DNA from: Diadophis punctatus similis
Lineage: Eukaryota > Chordata > Lepidosauria > Squamata > Dipsadidae
Direction: 5' to 3'
Assembly (NCBI GenBank): GCA_023053685.1
Contig: JALIGW010000057.1
Span: 1,228,710-1,292,709, forward strand
Length of the DNA: 64,000 nucleotides
Shown: one piece after another, positions 1-9,463 of the stretch
Layout of the letters: every line of letters starts with the position of its first letter
How positions within the stretch are numbered: position 1 is the first letter of the stretch
The notes under the pieces: generated by a model
What the model was told of the DNA's origin: nothing
Seen by the model: the letters and a program-made list of their open reading frames with translations, nothing else
Databases searched by the model: none
Made by a program: the position numbers and the translations under genes

Positions 1-118
1 TCCAAATCTGTTAATCTGTTAATCTTCCCTTCCTTGTCCCGGAAGGATCGTCATCAGCCACTCTCCTGACCTGCGGAATACCCATGAGGAGATGGAGAGA
101 AATGGCAAGTGCCAGATC
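1..118. other. Unassigned flank, possibly gypsy-1 LTR
   Basis: No gene seen. This sequence is continuous with 803-1041 once the hAT element at 119-794 is taken out. It lies downstream of a minus-strand gypsy chromodomain stop codon, after a purine-rich tract on the minus strand (about 1022-1035), so it could be the 3' UTR or LTR of that element. No LTR partner is in the window to prove this. Confidence 0.3.
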
Positions 119-794
119 CAGGGGCAGGGTCCTAATTTTTTTACTACCACTCTGTGGGCATGGCTTATTTTGTGGGTGTGGCTTGCCAGCCATGTGACCG
201 GGTGGGCATGGCTTGCCGGTCATATATTAGTTATTTCAGAGAGATGTTACTACTATTTTTGCTATTTTATACCTTACATGAAAAGCTTTGCATACAAAGT
301 GTGTGTTACACCATGGCAGCACAGCAACCTTTATATGCAGAAAATGCTATAGTTAAAAGACAAGCAAGTCTCATACAGCATTTTTTGTTTCAGTCATGGA
401 TTCCTTAGACGAAAATATTGAGGACTGTTAAAAGAACAGTATCTTTTAACAGTCCTCAATGTTTTTGTCTAAAGAATAACAGTATAAAACTGTATAAAAT
501 TAACAGTATAAAAGGTTAAGCTTTCGGAAAACGCCCACTTTGGGAAGCTTTAGGCAAAAGCGAAGGAAAAGTGTCAAATGCGAGCTTCTTATTATTTTCA
601 AGTGAAGGGACGGGGAAAGACTTAATTGTCAGGTTTCTGGGCATGCGCAGGAGAAAATTTTTTAAAAATTTAAAAAAAAATTTTTTTTAAATGGCGCCCA
701 GGCACTGGCAACCGACTGCATCGGTACTGTGACGTCACCAGCAGGCCGCTACCGGTGCTATAGAGTGGACCGCACCGGTAGGAACCCACCACTG
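119..794. mobile_element. Non-autonomous hAT-type DNA transposon
   Basis: The left end begins CAGGGGCAGGGTCCTA and the right end, read on the other strand, begins CAGTGGTGGGTTCCTA, which are related terminal inverted repeats. The element is flanked by an exact 8-bp duplication GCCAGATC at 111-118 and 795-802, the size made by hAT transposases. It has no transposase. The left part shares the phrase GTGGGCATGGCTTATTTTGT with the fragment at 21109-21474, so the two belong to one family. It also holds a long perfect hairpin (405-472). Confidence 0.85.
405..472. repeat. 30-bp-arm hairpin
   Basis: Two 30-base arms (405-434 and 443-472) pair at 28 of 30 positions around an 8-base loop. The inner half of each arm includes GAGGACTGTTAAAAG and its complement. 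The hairpin lies inside the hAT element at 119-794 and could be an older nested fold-back insertion or an internal structure of that element. Confidence 0.85.
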
Positions 795-802
795 GCCAGA
801 TC

Positions 803-1041
803 TAACTTCCGGCTACAAATTTTAAAAAGGCGCTAATTTTGACTGAGGATCCCCTTTAAACCATGCAGCCAGTTTAGATTAAATTATTCTGCATATTGTC
901 TGCTTTAGAGGCTTAACTTCTGATTTATTTTGTAATGCTTTTTTGAGCTGCGAAGGAAAGACTTTTTTACCAGTCAGTAGAAACACAAGAACATTGTGCT
1001 GCTTGTATTATTGGAGTGTAAGTCCCTCCCCCAGGGGGCTC
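803..1041. other. Unassigned sequence, possible gypsy-1 3' region
   Basis: AT-rich sequence without an open frame. It follows the chromodomain stop of the minus-strand gypsy element and is probably its 3' non-coding part. No second copy in the window confirms an LTR. Confidence 0.3.
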
Positions 1042-1245
1042 CTACGGCTTATTCGGGTATTTGTTATGGAAATCCCTAATTAGCCTGTCTGCCTTTACTT
1101 TCCAGCTATTGATCCATGTTGATTCAGCCAACGAATATCCTTTCCAAAGAATAAGATACTGAAGGTGGCCCCTAAATAACCGGGAATCTAGGATCTTTTT
1201 CACTTCATAATGTCTTTCCCCTTGTATTACTATGGGGTGGTGGTG
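1042..1245 (-). pseudogene. Gypsy-1 chromodomain (C-terminus of pol)
   Basis: Read on the minus strand, the frame gives GERHYEVKKILDSRL, then LQYLILWKGYSLAESTW, a typical chromodomain (aromatic residues, WKGY, and the E..TW motif), ending at a stop at 1042-1044. Chromodomains at the integrase C-terminus mark the chromovirus group of Ty3/gypsy and target integration to chromatin. The homologous region of gypsy-2 is at 56701-56883. The upstream integrase part is at 4528-4879, separated by an L2 insertion. Confidence 0.8.
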
Positions 1246-1303
1246 GTGGAGGAAGGGTTGGTGGCCTCATGTTGGATTGTGCCATTGGCCTAAGTAATTT
1301 AAT

Positions 1304-4300
1304 TTAATTTAATTTAATTAAAAGTTCTTATAGGCCGCCCAATCCCGTAGGACTCAGGGCGGCATACAGCAGGAATAAGAACAATACAAATAATATATAA
1401 TAATTTAAAAAAACATTACATAATTTTAAAAACCATTCATTCATGGGGGAATCCGATCTTCTTCACCCCGCCTGCCGGAAGAGCCATGTTTTTACGGCTT
1501 TGCGGAAGGCCAGTAGAATGGGGATAGTCCGGAACTCTGGTGGGAGTTGGTTCCAGAGAGATGGGGCTCCCACAGAGAAGGCTCCCCCCCCGTGTACCCG
1601 CCAACCGACATTCTTTGGCTGATGGGACCTGGAGGAGGCCAACTCTGTGGGACCTAACTGGTTGTAGGGAGGTATGTGGTAGGATGCGGTCCCGGAGGTA
1701 ACCTGGTCCTGAGCCATGTAGGGCTTTAAAGGTCAAAACCAACACCTTAAATTGCGACCGGAGACTAATAGGCAGCCAATGCAGCTGGCGGAGAATAGGT
1801 GTTACGTGGGTGTATCTCGGAACACCCACCACAGCTCGCGCAGCTGCATTATGTACCAATTGCAGTCTCCGGATGCTCTTTGAGGGTAGCCCCATGTAGA
1901 GCGCATTACAGTAGTCTAGCAGTGAGGTGACAAAGGCATGAGTGACTGTGAGTAAACCCTCCCTCTCCAAGTAGGGTCGCAATTTGTGCACGAGACGGAC
2001 CTGTGCAAAGGTCCCCCTAGCCACAGCTGAAAGATGTTGCTCCAATTTTAGCTGTGGGTCTAGGAGAACACCCAAATTGCGAACCCGTTCCAAGGGAGTC
2101 AATTTTTCTCCCCCGAGAACCAAGGAGGGGAAGTCGACATAATCCCTGGGGGGCAATATCCAGAGCCATTCAGTCTTGTCAGGATTGAGTTTGAGCCTAT
2201 TCATTCCCATCCAGACCCTAACATCGTCCAGGCATCGGCACATTACTTACATCCACTGCTTCCCTGAACTGAGACGGGGTGGAGATGTACAACTGGATAT
2301 CATCAGCATATTGCTGGAACCTCACCCCGTGTCGTCAGATGATCTCACCCAGCGGTTTCATGTAAATGTTAAACAGGATGGGCGAGAGGACCGAGCCCTG
2401 AGGCACACCGCAAATCAGGGGCCTAGGGGCCGACCTCTGCCCTCCTGTCAACACCGACTGCGTCCTATTGGAGAGGTAGGAGGAGAACCACCGTAAAACG
2501 GTGCCTCCCACTCTCATCTTGCCGAGTCGGCGCAGAAGGATACCATGGTCAATGGTATCGAAAGCCGCTTAGAGGTCAAGTAACACCAGGATGGAGGAAT
2601 AACCTCCATCTCGGGCTCGCCAGAGATCATCCATCAGGGTGACCAAAGCAGTTTCCATACTGTAGCCGTGCCTGAATCCCAATTGAAAGGGATCTAGATA
2701 ATCAGTGTCCTCCAATAACCGTAGGAGCTGGAGCAACACCACTTTCTCAACAACTTTACCCACAAAGGGCAAGTTGGAGACTGGACGGAAGTTCTTTAAA
2801 TCCGCTGGGTCCAGGGAAGGCTTCTTGAGGAGGGGTCTCACCACCGCAGCTTTTAAGGGCTGTGGGATGGATCCCTCTCTCAAAGATGTGATCACAACAG
2901 CCTAGAGCCTGCCGCGTGACACCTCCCTGCTGGCAGAAACCTGCCAGGAGGGGCACAGGTCCAATAAACAATTGGAGGCACTCATCGCTCCTATGGCCTT
3001 GTCCACATCATCAGGAGTGATAGGCTCAAACTCATTCCATACAACAGGACTAAGACTTGCCCCTGTCATCTCGGCTTGCCCTGTCCAAATGGAGTCCAGG
3101 TCTGTCCGAATCTGAGTAACTTTATCTGCCAGAAACTGAGCAAATTCCTCAGCTCTGCCCTGTAAGGGTTCTTCAACTCCCTCCTTGGCAAGAAGGGAGC
3201 GAGTCACCCTAAACAGGGCAGCTGGGCAAGAATCGGCGGATGCAATAAGAGCGGAAAAATGCGAACATTTTGCCGCCCGTATCGCCACTAAGTAAGACTT
3301 AATAAAAGTTCTTAATAGTGTCCGGTCAGATTCAGCTTTACTGGCTCTCCATCGTCGCTCTAGGCGTCTCTTTTGGCGTTTCATCTCCCGGAGCTCCTCG
3401 GTAAACCAAGGAGCTCTCCTGGATCCGCTGCCACGGAGAGGTCGCAAAGGCGCAATTCGATCTAAAGCCCCCGCTGCCGCCCGGTTCCAGGCAGCCACTA
3501 GAGACTCAGATGAATTGTGTACCAGGGATTCAGGTATTTCCCCAAGTTCCCTCTGGAATCCTTCGGATTCCATTAGGCGCATGGGGCAGAACCACTTAAT
3601 CGATCCATGGTGCCATGAAATCCAACCTCAGAAGGAAATGATCTGACCACGACAAGGGTGCTGTGACTAAACCCCTCATCCTCAGATCATCTCTCCACTG
3701 CCCCGAGAGAAACACAAGGTCAAGCGTGTGACCTCCCTCATGAGTCGGACCCTGAACTACTTGGGTCAGGTCCATGGTTGTCATGGAAGCCATGAACTCC
3801 TGGACTGCCTCCAAGGTTTCGCCAGGCGATGGCAGGTTGAAGTCCCCTAGCACCATCAACCTGGGGAACTCAATCGCCAGCCCCGCTATCGCCTCAAGCA
3901 GAACAGGCAGGGCCTTTGCAACGCAGCTAGGAGGCAAGTATGTTAGCAAAAGGCCCACCTGAACCCCTAAGTCCAACTTCAGAAGGAGCATCTCACACCC
4001 AACAATCTCCGGGGCAGGGCTCCTACGAGGACATAGATTCTGGCGAGCTATAATAGCCACTCCTCCACCCCTTCCCTGGGATCGCGGCTGATGCTGAACT
4101 GAGAACCCGTCCGGGCACATCTCAGAAAGGGGAACCCCCCCCTCCTGGCCCAGCCAGGTCTCAGTAATGCATGCCAGGTCCGCCCCCTCTTCCAGGATTA
4201 GATCCCGTACAAGGGGGGCCTTGTTAGTAATCGACCTGGCATTCAACAGCAGCAGCTTGAGCCCAGGGTCCTGACATCCCTGGTTACCAGGTACTCAGGC

Positions 4301-4525
4301 TGAGCTCGATGGAACTAAACCGGAGGGGCCAGAACAAGGAATCGCTTGAAGACAGCAAGTTCTCGTTCCCCGAGAGCGGCCTACCCCTCTGCTCCCACCA
4401 TACCTACCTCTCCCTGTTATGACCGTAATGCTCCCACTCCCCATCCCACCAGAGATCCCCTCCCCTCCCCCACTGGTCCCCCTCTCTCCCGGCAGGCCAT
4501 ACACTCCATTCATACTGAGCCTGGG
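1304..4525 (-). mobile_element. L2-clade LINE copy 1 (5'-truncated)
   Basis: A minus-strand L2 LINE inserted in gypsy-1. Its 3' end lies at the left: an AATTT-repeat tail (about 1296-1320) and the conserved GC-rich terminal hairpin (about 1333-1368). The 5' end stops near 4525, where gypsy integrase resumes. Its coding frame covers a short glycine-rich leader, an endonuclease and a reverse transcriptase, and closely resembles the copies at 40441 and 61141. Confidence 0.85.
1437..4470 (-). pseudogene. L2-1 ORF2 endonuclease/reverse transcriptase, broken
   Basis: APE-type endonuclease at 3596-4246 ([12 protein letters not shown] start, [10 protein letters not shown] and [10 protein letters not shown] metal and catalytic motifs). 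Linker at 2902-3582. Reverse transcriptase in pieces at 2569-2895, 2335-2517 and 1437-2243, with a YADD-type active site near 2290-2325 (read QQYADDIQLY). Multiple stops and frameshifts separate the pieces, so this copy cannot make the protein. The enzyme would nick target DNA and copy its own RNA from the nick. Confidence 0.85.
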
Positions 4526-4527
4526 GT

Positions 4528-4879
4528 CGGACAGTAAGCTACTATGAAACACTGGGTGTATCTTTCCCAATATTCTTGGCAGAGCCAACTGTACTGTGAC
4601 AGGATTAATTATCTTTACTATTGGGAAAGGTCCTAAGAATTTCGGATCCAGCTTTTTACTGGGTATTCTCAAGCGGATATATTTTGTTGATAGGTAGACC
4701 TTGTCTCCCACTTTGAAAGGGGGCTGAATGGCTCTGTGTTTGTCCACTTGCTTTTTATATGTTTCTGCAGTTTCAACCAATGCCTTCTTAGTATTTTCCC
4801 ATCCTTTCTTCAGTTCTTCCATCCATTCCATTAGGGACATAGATGTGGGTGCTTCTGTGGGCAGTTCTGGCATTGGGAC
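4528..4879 (-). pseudogene. Gypsy-1 integrase C-terminal part
   Basis: Minus-strand frame with VPMPELPTEAPTS, then WENTKKALVETAETYKKQ and VGDKVYLSTKYIRLR, then FLGPFPIVKIINPVTVQL and HPVFHSSLL. This is the conserved region after the integrase catalytic core in chromoviral gypsy elements, matching gypsy-2 at 56904-57245. It is cut on one side by the copia LTR (boundary at 4879/4880) and on the other by the L2 insertion. Confidence 0.85.
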
Positions 4880-5230
4880 TGTCACTACGTTATTTTTTGT
4901 TTCGTCAGATGAGCCTCCATCCTGTGTGTGTAACCTGAGAATTCTTATCTCTAAGTGTCTTGTGACTTGATTTACTACACATGTGTAGTTTTCTGTTCTT
5001 TGTTCTTCTCTTGCTTTCATTTTGTCCGGACGGACGTAGTTTTGTACTGGTGAGATTGTTTATTTTTATGTTTTTATACGTTTTCTAAATAAACCTATTT
5101 TACTTAGAACTATACCTTATCGGTTTTATTTTCATGCCATGGGAAGCATGATCCATTCGCCTCTGAATTGCTTAATTGCGATCTCCCCATGGGGGGGAGA
5201 CGGCTTTGCAAGCCTTTGCAAGCTTTAACA
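4880..5230 (+). repeat. 5' LTR of Ty1/copia element
   Basis: Starts TGTCACTACG and ends CTTTAACA, the usual TG..CA termini, directly before a tRNA primer site. It contains an AATAAA signal (5088-5093). Homology to gypsy integrase stops exactly at the left border, giving a precise insertion point. The five bases before it are GGGAC. The matching 3' LTR was not found, so the left border rests on the gypsy break and the TG. Confidence 0.65.
5088..5093 (+). promoter_or_regulatory. Polyadenylation signal in copia LTR
   Basis: AATAAA in the LTR, 137 bases before its end, positioned as an R/U5 polyadenylation signal. Confidence 0.45.
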
Positions 5231-5246
5231 TGGTAGCAGAGGACGG
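5231..5246 (+). promoter_or_regulatory. Primer-binding site, initiator tRNA-Met
   Basis: TGGTAGCAGAGGACGG directly after the LTR. The 3' end of vertebrate initiator tRNA-Met predicts TGGTAGCAGAGGATGG, so 15 of 16 bases match. Initiator-Met priming is typical of Ty1/copia elements. Confidence 0.85.
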
Positions 5247-5337
5247 TTTGATGATTTATGATGTTTTCCTTGGCACACTGATAGGCGTTTAGTTTTTTTA
5301 AGGCTGATTTATTAGCACTGAGGAAAGCTAATTAAAC

Positions 5338-5640
5338 ATGCCAAGAAAAAGAAAGAAAGAAGAAACGCTGAAAGCTAAGGCTCTCTCTTTTGATGAAATA
5401 TCAAGTCTCACTGAGGAGGAGAAAATGTGGCTTTTAACCAGATTCTCACTTCTTCAATCACCGACCGCTTCTGTGAGCAGACCTGAGGATGGCATTGAGG
5501 GAGGACGTGTTTTGGAAGAACGTTTGACCGAGGTCAGTAAAAATGTTTTACCAAGCACGAAATTAATTACAGAGGAATGTTATACAGAAGCCCCTGATTT
5601 CGAAAGGCTGGGTGCCAGACCAAAAGGTTCATTAACCTTT
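5338..5640 (+). pseudogene. Copia gag, segment 1 (N-terminus)
   Basis: Opens with MPRKRKKEETLKAKALS, a basic start 92 bases after the primer site, then acidic and hydrophilic sequence (SLTEEEKMWLLTRFSLLQ). No domain is recognised. Assignment as gag rests on its position after LTR and primer site and on later segments that lead to the copia capsid and zinc knuckle. It stops at 5641 close to an L2 insertion. Confidence 0.6.
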
Positions 5641-5697
5641 TAATGAAAGTTAAGCAGGGAGGCGGGACCGACTAGGTGGTTCCACCCCAGGCACCTA

Positions 5698-6804
5698 ATG
5701 GAGCCGGAAGGATTTCAGAGGGAACTTGGGGAAATACCTGAAACCCTGGTCCACAATTCGTCTGAGTCCCTGGTGGCTGCCTGGAACACCGCAGCATCAA
5801 GGGCATTAGATCGGATTGCGCCTTTGCGACCTCTCCATGGCAGTGGATCCCAGAAAGCCCCCTGGTTTACTGAGGAGCTCCGGGAGATGAAGCGCCACAA
5901 GAGAAGTCTGGAGCGATGCTGGAGAGCCAGTAAAACCGAATCCGACCGAACACTTCTAAGAACTTTCATTAAGTCTTATCTAGTGGTGATAAGGGTGGCA
6001 AAACGATCTCATCTTTCCGCTCTTATTGCATCCGCAGATTGCCACCCAGCCACCTTGTTTAGGGTGACTTGCTCCCTCCTTGCTAAAGGGGGCAGCGAGG
6101 AACACTTGCACGGTAGAGCTGAGGAATTCACTCAGTTTCTGACGGATAAAGTCGCTCAGATTCGGTCGAATCTGGACTCCGGCTGGACAGAGCCCATTGA
6201 GTTGACAGGGGCAAGTCTTAGTCCAGCATTGTGGGAGGAGTTTGAGCCCGCCACTCCTGATGACATGGACAAGGTCGTGGGTGCGATGAGCTCTTCCACC
6301 TGTTTATTGGACCCGTGCCCCTCCTGGCTGGTTTCGGCCAGCAGAGAGGTGGCACGCGGCTGGATCCAGGCGGTGGTCAACGTTTCTTTTAGGGAGGGAT
6401 CCGTACCCCTCCTTAAGAAGCCTTCCCTGGATTCGGCGGATTTGAAGAACTTTCGTCCGGTCTCCAACTTACCTTTTATAGGTAAGATTGTTGAGAAGGT
6501 GGTAGCTTTTCAGCTTCTTCGGTTATTGGAGGAAACTGATCATCTAGATTCCTTTCAATCGGGTTTCAGGCGCAGCTACAGTACAGAAACTGCCTTGGTC
6601 GCCCTGATGGATGATCTCTGGCGAGCCCGGGATGGGGGTCATTCTTCCATCCTGGTGCTACTTGACCTCTCAGCGGCTTTCGATACCATCGACCATGGTA
6701 TCCTTCTGCATCGTCTCGGCGAGGTGGGAGTGGGAGGCACCGTTTTACGGTGGTTCTCCTCTTACCTTGCCGATAGGATGCAGTCGGTGTTAACAGGAGG
6801 ACAG
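5698..6804 (+). pseudogene. L2-2 ORF2, linker and first half of RT
   Basis: Open frame with the linker (RELGEIPETLVHNSSESLV), then RT motifs LKNFRPVSNLPFIGKIVEKV and LVLLDLSAAFDTIDHGIL (RT block A). About 19 codons present in other copies are missing around 6395 (between REGSVP and LLKKPSLD). The frame is cut at 6805 by an LTR insertion. Confidence 0.8.
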
Positions 6805-7464
6805 TGTTGTGACTTGCCCGCGTCCCGCACAGATGATGGAGGACCCGGAGGATGTGGAGCCGCTCATGTCGCAGCAGTACCACCCCATGTACCTGGCACC
6901 TGAGTCTGCCAGCTATGAAGACTCAGTGCCAGAGGAGGAAGACCAGCCAGGACATTCTGCACCTGCTCAGCAAAGTGAGTCGTCAGAGGAAGAGGAGCCT
7001 CTGCTGGATGCTAGGGCTCGTAGAGCAGCCAGCAGACAGGATTGGCTTAGCAAACGGAGGTCGTCTCGGAGGTAGCACTGAGGGCTAATTGGGCCACGCC
7101 CTCAGTGCCTATTTAAGTCCGGCGCAGTCAGAGATCCGTGCTGAAAACAACACCAGTGTTTCTCAAGCACCATCGGAGATTCTTGTAATCAAAGTTCTTG
7201 TGTTTGGAAGCTAACATCATCTGTCTGGGATGCCAGCCAGCTCAAGTAAGACATTGAGATAAGGAAAGCTAATTGCTTCTGTATTTGAACTTAACCCACG
7301 AAGAGTCCCAATAACATTTGAGACTCTGTTCTTTGCATCTGTTCTGGACATTATATCTTTGTGCCTTTACTAAGAAGCTTTATTAGAAAAGAGATACTTT
7401 TATTTGTTTATTACAAACGGTTGTGTGTGTGTTTTTGGTCGTGTTGCAGTGCTGGGACACAACA
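6805..7464 (+). repeat. Solo LTR of an LTR retrotransposon
   Basis: A 660-bp sequence with inverted termini TGTTGTG...CACAACA, flanked by an exact 5-bp duplication GACAG (6800-6804 and 7465-7469), inside an L2 reverse transcriptase whose frame resumes afterwards. A TATA-like TATTTAAGTC lies near 7110. The plus strand is chosen from this and from the coding frame inside it. No internal region remains, so it is a recombined solo LTR. Confidence 0.85.
6809..7075 (+). CDS. Acidic ORF inside the solo LTR
   Basis: An 88-codon frame, also open back to the LTR start, gives an acidic protein (runs such as SESSEEEEPLLD) with a basic tail (SKRRSSRR). No domain is recognised. Because the frame crosses the LTR start, it may be the C-terminal end of the parent element's last gene running into its 3' LTR. 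It may not be expressed from a solo LTR. Confidence 0.4.
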   Translation: MTCPRPAQMMEDPEDVEPLMSQQYHPMYLAPESASYEDSVPEEEDQPGHSAPAQQSESSEEEEPLLDARARRAASRQDWLSKRRSSRR

Positions 7465-8442
7465 GACAGAGGTCGTCTCCTAGGCCCCTGACTTGTGGGG
7501 TGCCTCAGGGTTCGGTCCTCTCGCCCATCCTGTTTAACATTTACATGAAACCGCTGTGGGAGATCATCCGTCGACACGGGGTGAGTTTTCAACAGTACGC
7601 TGACGACACCCAGCTGTACATCTCCACCCCGTTTCAATTTCAGGGAGGCAGTGGATGTAATGTGCCGATGCCTCGACGATGTCAGGATCTGGATGGGGAG
7701 GAACAGCCTCAAGCTCAACCCCGACAAGACTGAGTGGCTCTGGATATTGCCCCCTAAGGACTATATCGACTGTCCCTCCTTGGTTCTTGGGGGAGAAAAA
7801 TTAACTCCCTCGGAACGGGTCCGCAATTTGGGAGTTCTCCTAGATCCACAGCTAAAATTAGACCAACATCTTACAGCTGTGGCTAGGGGAGCCTTTGCAC
7901 AGGTTCGCCTGGTGCACCAATTGCGACCATACTTGGAGAAGGAGGCTCTACTCACAGTCACTCATGCCCTTGTCACCTCTCGATTGGACTACTGTAATGC
8001 GCTCTACATGGGGCTACCCTTGAAGAGTATCCGGAGACTTCAACTGGTGCAAAATGCGGCTGCGCGTGCTGTGGTGGGTGTCTCAAGATACACCCACGTA
8101 ACACCCATACTCCGCCAACTGCATTGGTTGCCCATTGGTCTCCGGGTGCAATTCAAGGTGTTGATCATCATCTTTAAAGCCCTACATGGCTTAGGGCCAG
8201 GTTACCTTCGGGACCGCATCCTACCTCATACTTCCCTTCGACCGGTTAGGTCCCACAGAGTGGGTCTCCTCCAGGTCCCGTCAACCAAACAATGCCGGCT
8301 GGCGGGGCCTAGGGGGAGGGCCTTCTCTGTGGGGGCCCCTGTTCTCTGGAACCAACTACCCCCAGAGATACGAATTATCCTCACCTTGCTGGCCTTCCGA
8401 AAAGCCGTTAAGACATGGCTCTTCCTGCAGGCGGGGCTTTGA
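7465..8442 (+). pseudogene. L2-2 ORF2, second half of RT
   Basis: Resumes with [20 protein letters not shown] (RT block), the active site [14 protein letters not shown] at about 7591-7632, then a frameshift near 7645-7655 and the C-terminal region ([35 protein letters not shown]) to the stop at 8440-8442. It is broken by the LTR insertion and the frameshift. Confidence 0.85.
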
Positions 8443-8621
8443 GACAATTTCACATCTTAGGTCTCTCCCATGTATGTATGATTTTGTATGTTTTTTTCAA
8501 AAATTCATTTTAAATTGTTATTAAATTTTTTATACTATTTAGTTGTTCTTTAAATGTTGTACGCCGCCCTGAGTCCCCAGGGAGTAGGGCGGCATGTAAG
8601 AACACTAAAAAATTTTTTTTA

Positions 8622-8945
8622 ATGTCTGAGCAGTTTCCTCATATAGAAAAGGAGATTGATGATTTTCTCAAAGAGAGAGACAGAGTTGCGATTCTCAGAA
8701 AGAGAGAAAGAGAAGAGTTTTTAAGAGAAAGAAAGCAAATGTCCTATGTTCCATTAACTCCTGAAGTAACTGCAGCAATTAAAAGTTATCAGCTCAGATT
8801 ACGTTTATGGAATCTCAGCTGCAGAAAGCCAAAATGTTTTATTCTGAGCTGCAAACACATGGGTGTGGCTCTAGTCCTTTGTTTCAAATGCCAGACGCCA
8901 TTTTCCCTTCTTCCTCGAGGGAACAGCCACACCCTCAAGAGGAGG
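8622..8945 (+). pseudogene. Copia gag, segment 2
   Basis: Resumes after the L2 with MSEQFPHIEKEIDDFLKERD and a strongly charged helical stretch (RKREREEFLRERKQ) that could form a coiled coil. A one-base frame change lies in the stretch after KSYQLRLR. The segment ends at 8945, the 4-bp duplication of the retrovirus inserted next. Confidence 0.5.
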
Positions 8946-9440
8946 TGAAGCAGGACGTAAAATAAAGCAAAGTCATTAAGTGAAACAATAGGCTATAAAT
9001 GGGGTTGGACTAGATGATCTGTAAGGGACCCTTTCTAGCACTATCATTAGAGAAGTAAAAAGGTCCTTTGCTCTGGAAAAACACAAAGAGGAAGTTGCTA
9101 GGTTTTCCTAAGATTCGGCCGACCACAGGCTGACCACAAACAGACACGGGAACACATGGAGAAATGTAAAGGTGTTAACATAAGCTTGTGGAGAAACATG
9201 CATACGGAAAGAGGTGTATCTCCTTATTACGGTGAATCTATAATGTAAAGCCAACCCCTTATGTCTTTTGTAACTGTGGAAAAAAAAGTATAAAAATGCT
9301 AATCTGTCAGCCAGTAATTCGTTCAGATCAGAACTTCCAAAGCTGTGTTTTCTCTGACTGAACCTTGCTTGCAAGCAATAAAACTAACATGGTTTATCTT
9401 ACTCCTGAGGTCTGAGTTGTCTGGCGTTTTTCCTGCAACA
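8946..9440 (+). repeat. ERV-1 5' LTR
   Basis: 495 bp, TG..CA ends, TATAAAAAT at 9289-9297 and AATAAA at 9377-9382 about 90 bases later, as expected for U3/R/U5. It is nearly identical to the copy at 15030-15524. Confidence 0.95.
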
Positions 9441-9445
9441 GAATC

Positions 9446-9463
9446 TGGCACCCCAGATGGGAC
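9446..9463 (+). promoter_or_regulatory. ERV-1 primer-binding site candidate
   Basis: TGGCACCCCAGATGGGAC begins 5 bases after the LTR with the required TGG. I could not match it with confidence to one tRNA. Confidence 0.5.

Larger units (their letters stand above)
5657..8612 (+). mobile_element. L2-clade LINE copy 2 (5'-truncated)
   Basis: Plus-strand L2 inserted in copia gag. It begins at a sequence equal to the endonuclease/linker region of the copy at 42485 (GCAGGGAGG.GGGACCGACTAGG) and ends with the L2 terminal hairpin (about 8561-8596) and a short A/T tail. A solo LTR (6805-7464) interrupts it. Confidence 0.85.

Noticed and set aside
8946..9440. Frame 9108-9374 (and its copy 15192-15458) as a gene
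   Set aside because: It lies antisense within the LTRs and is identical in both only because the LTRs are duplicates.
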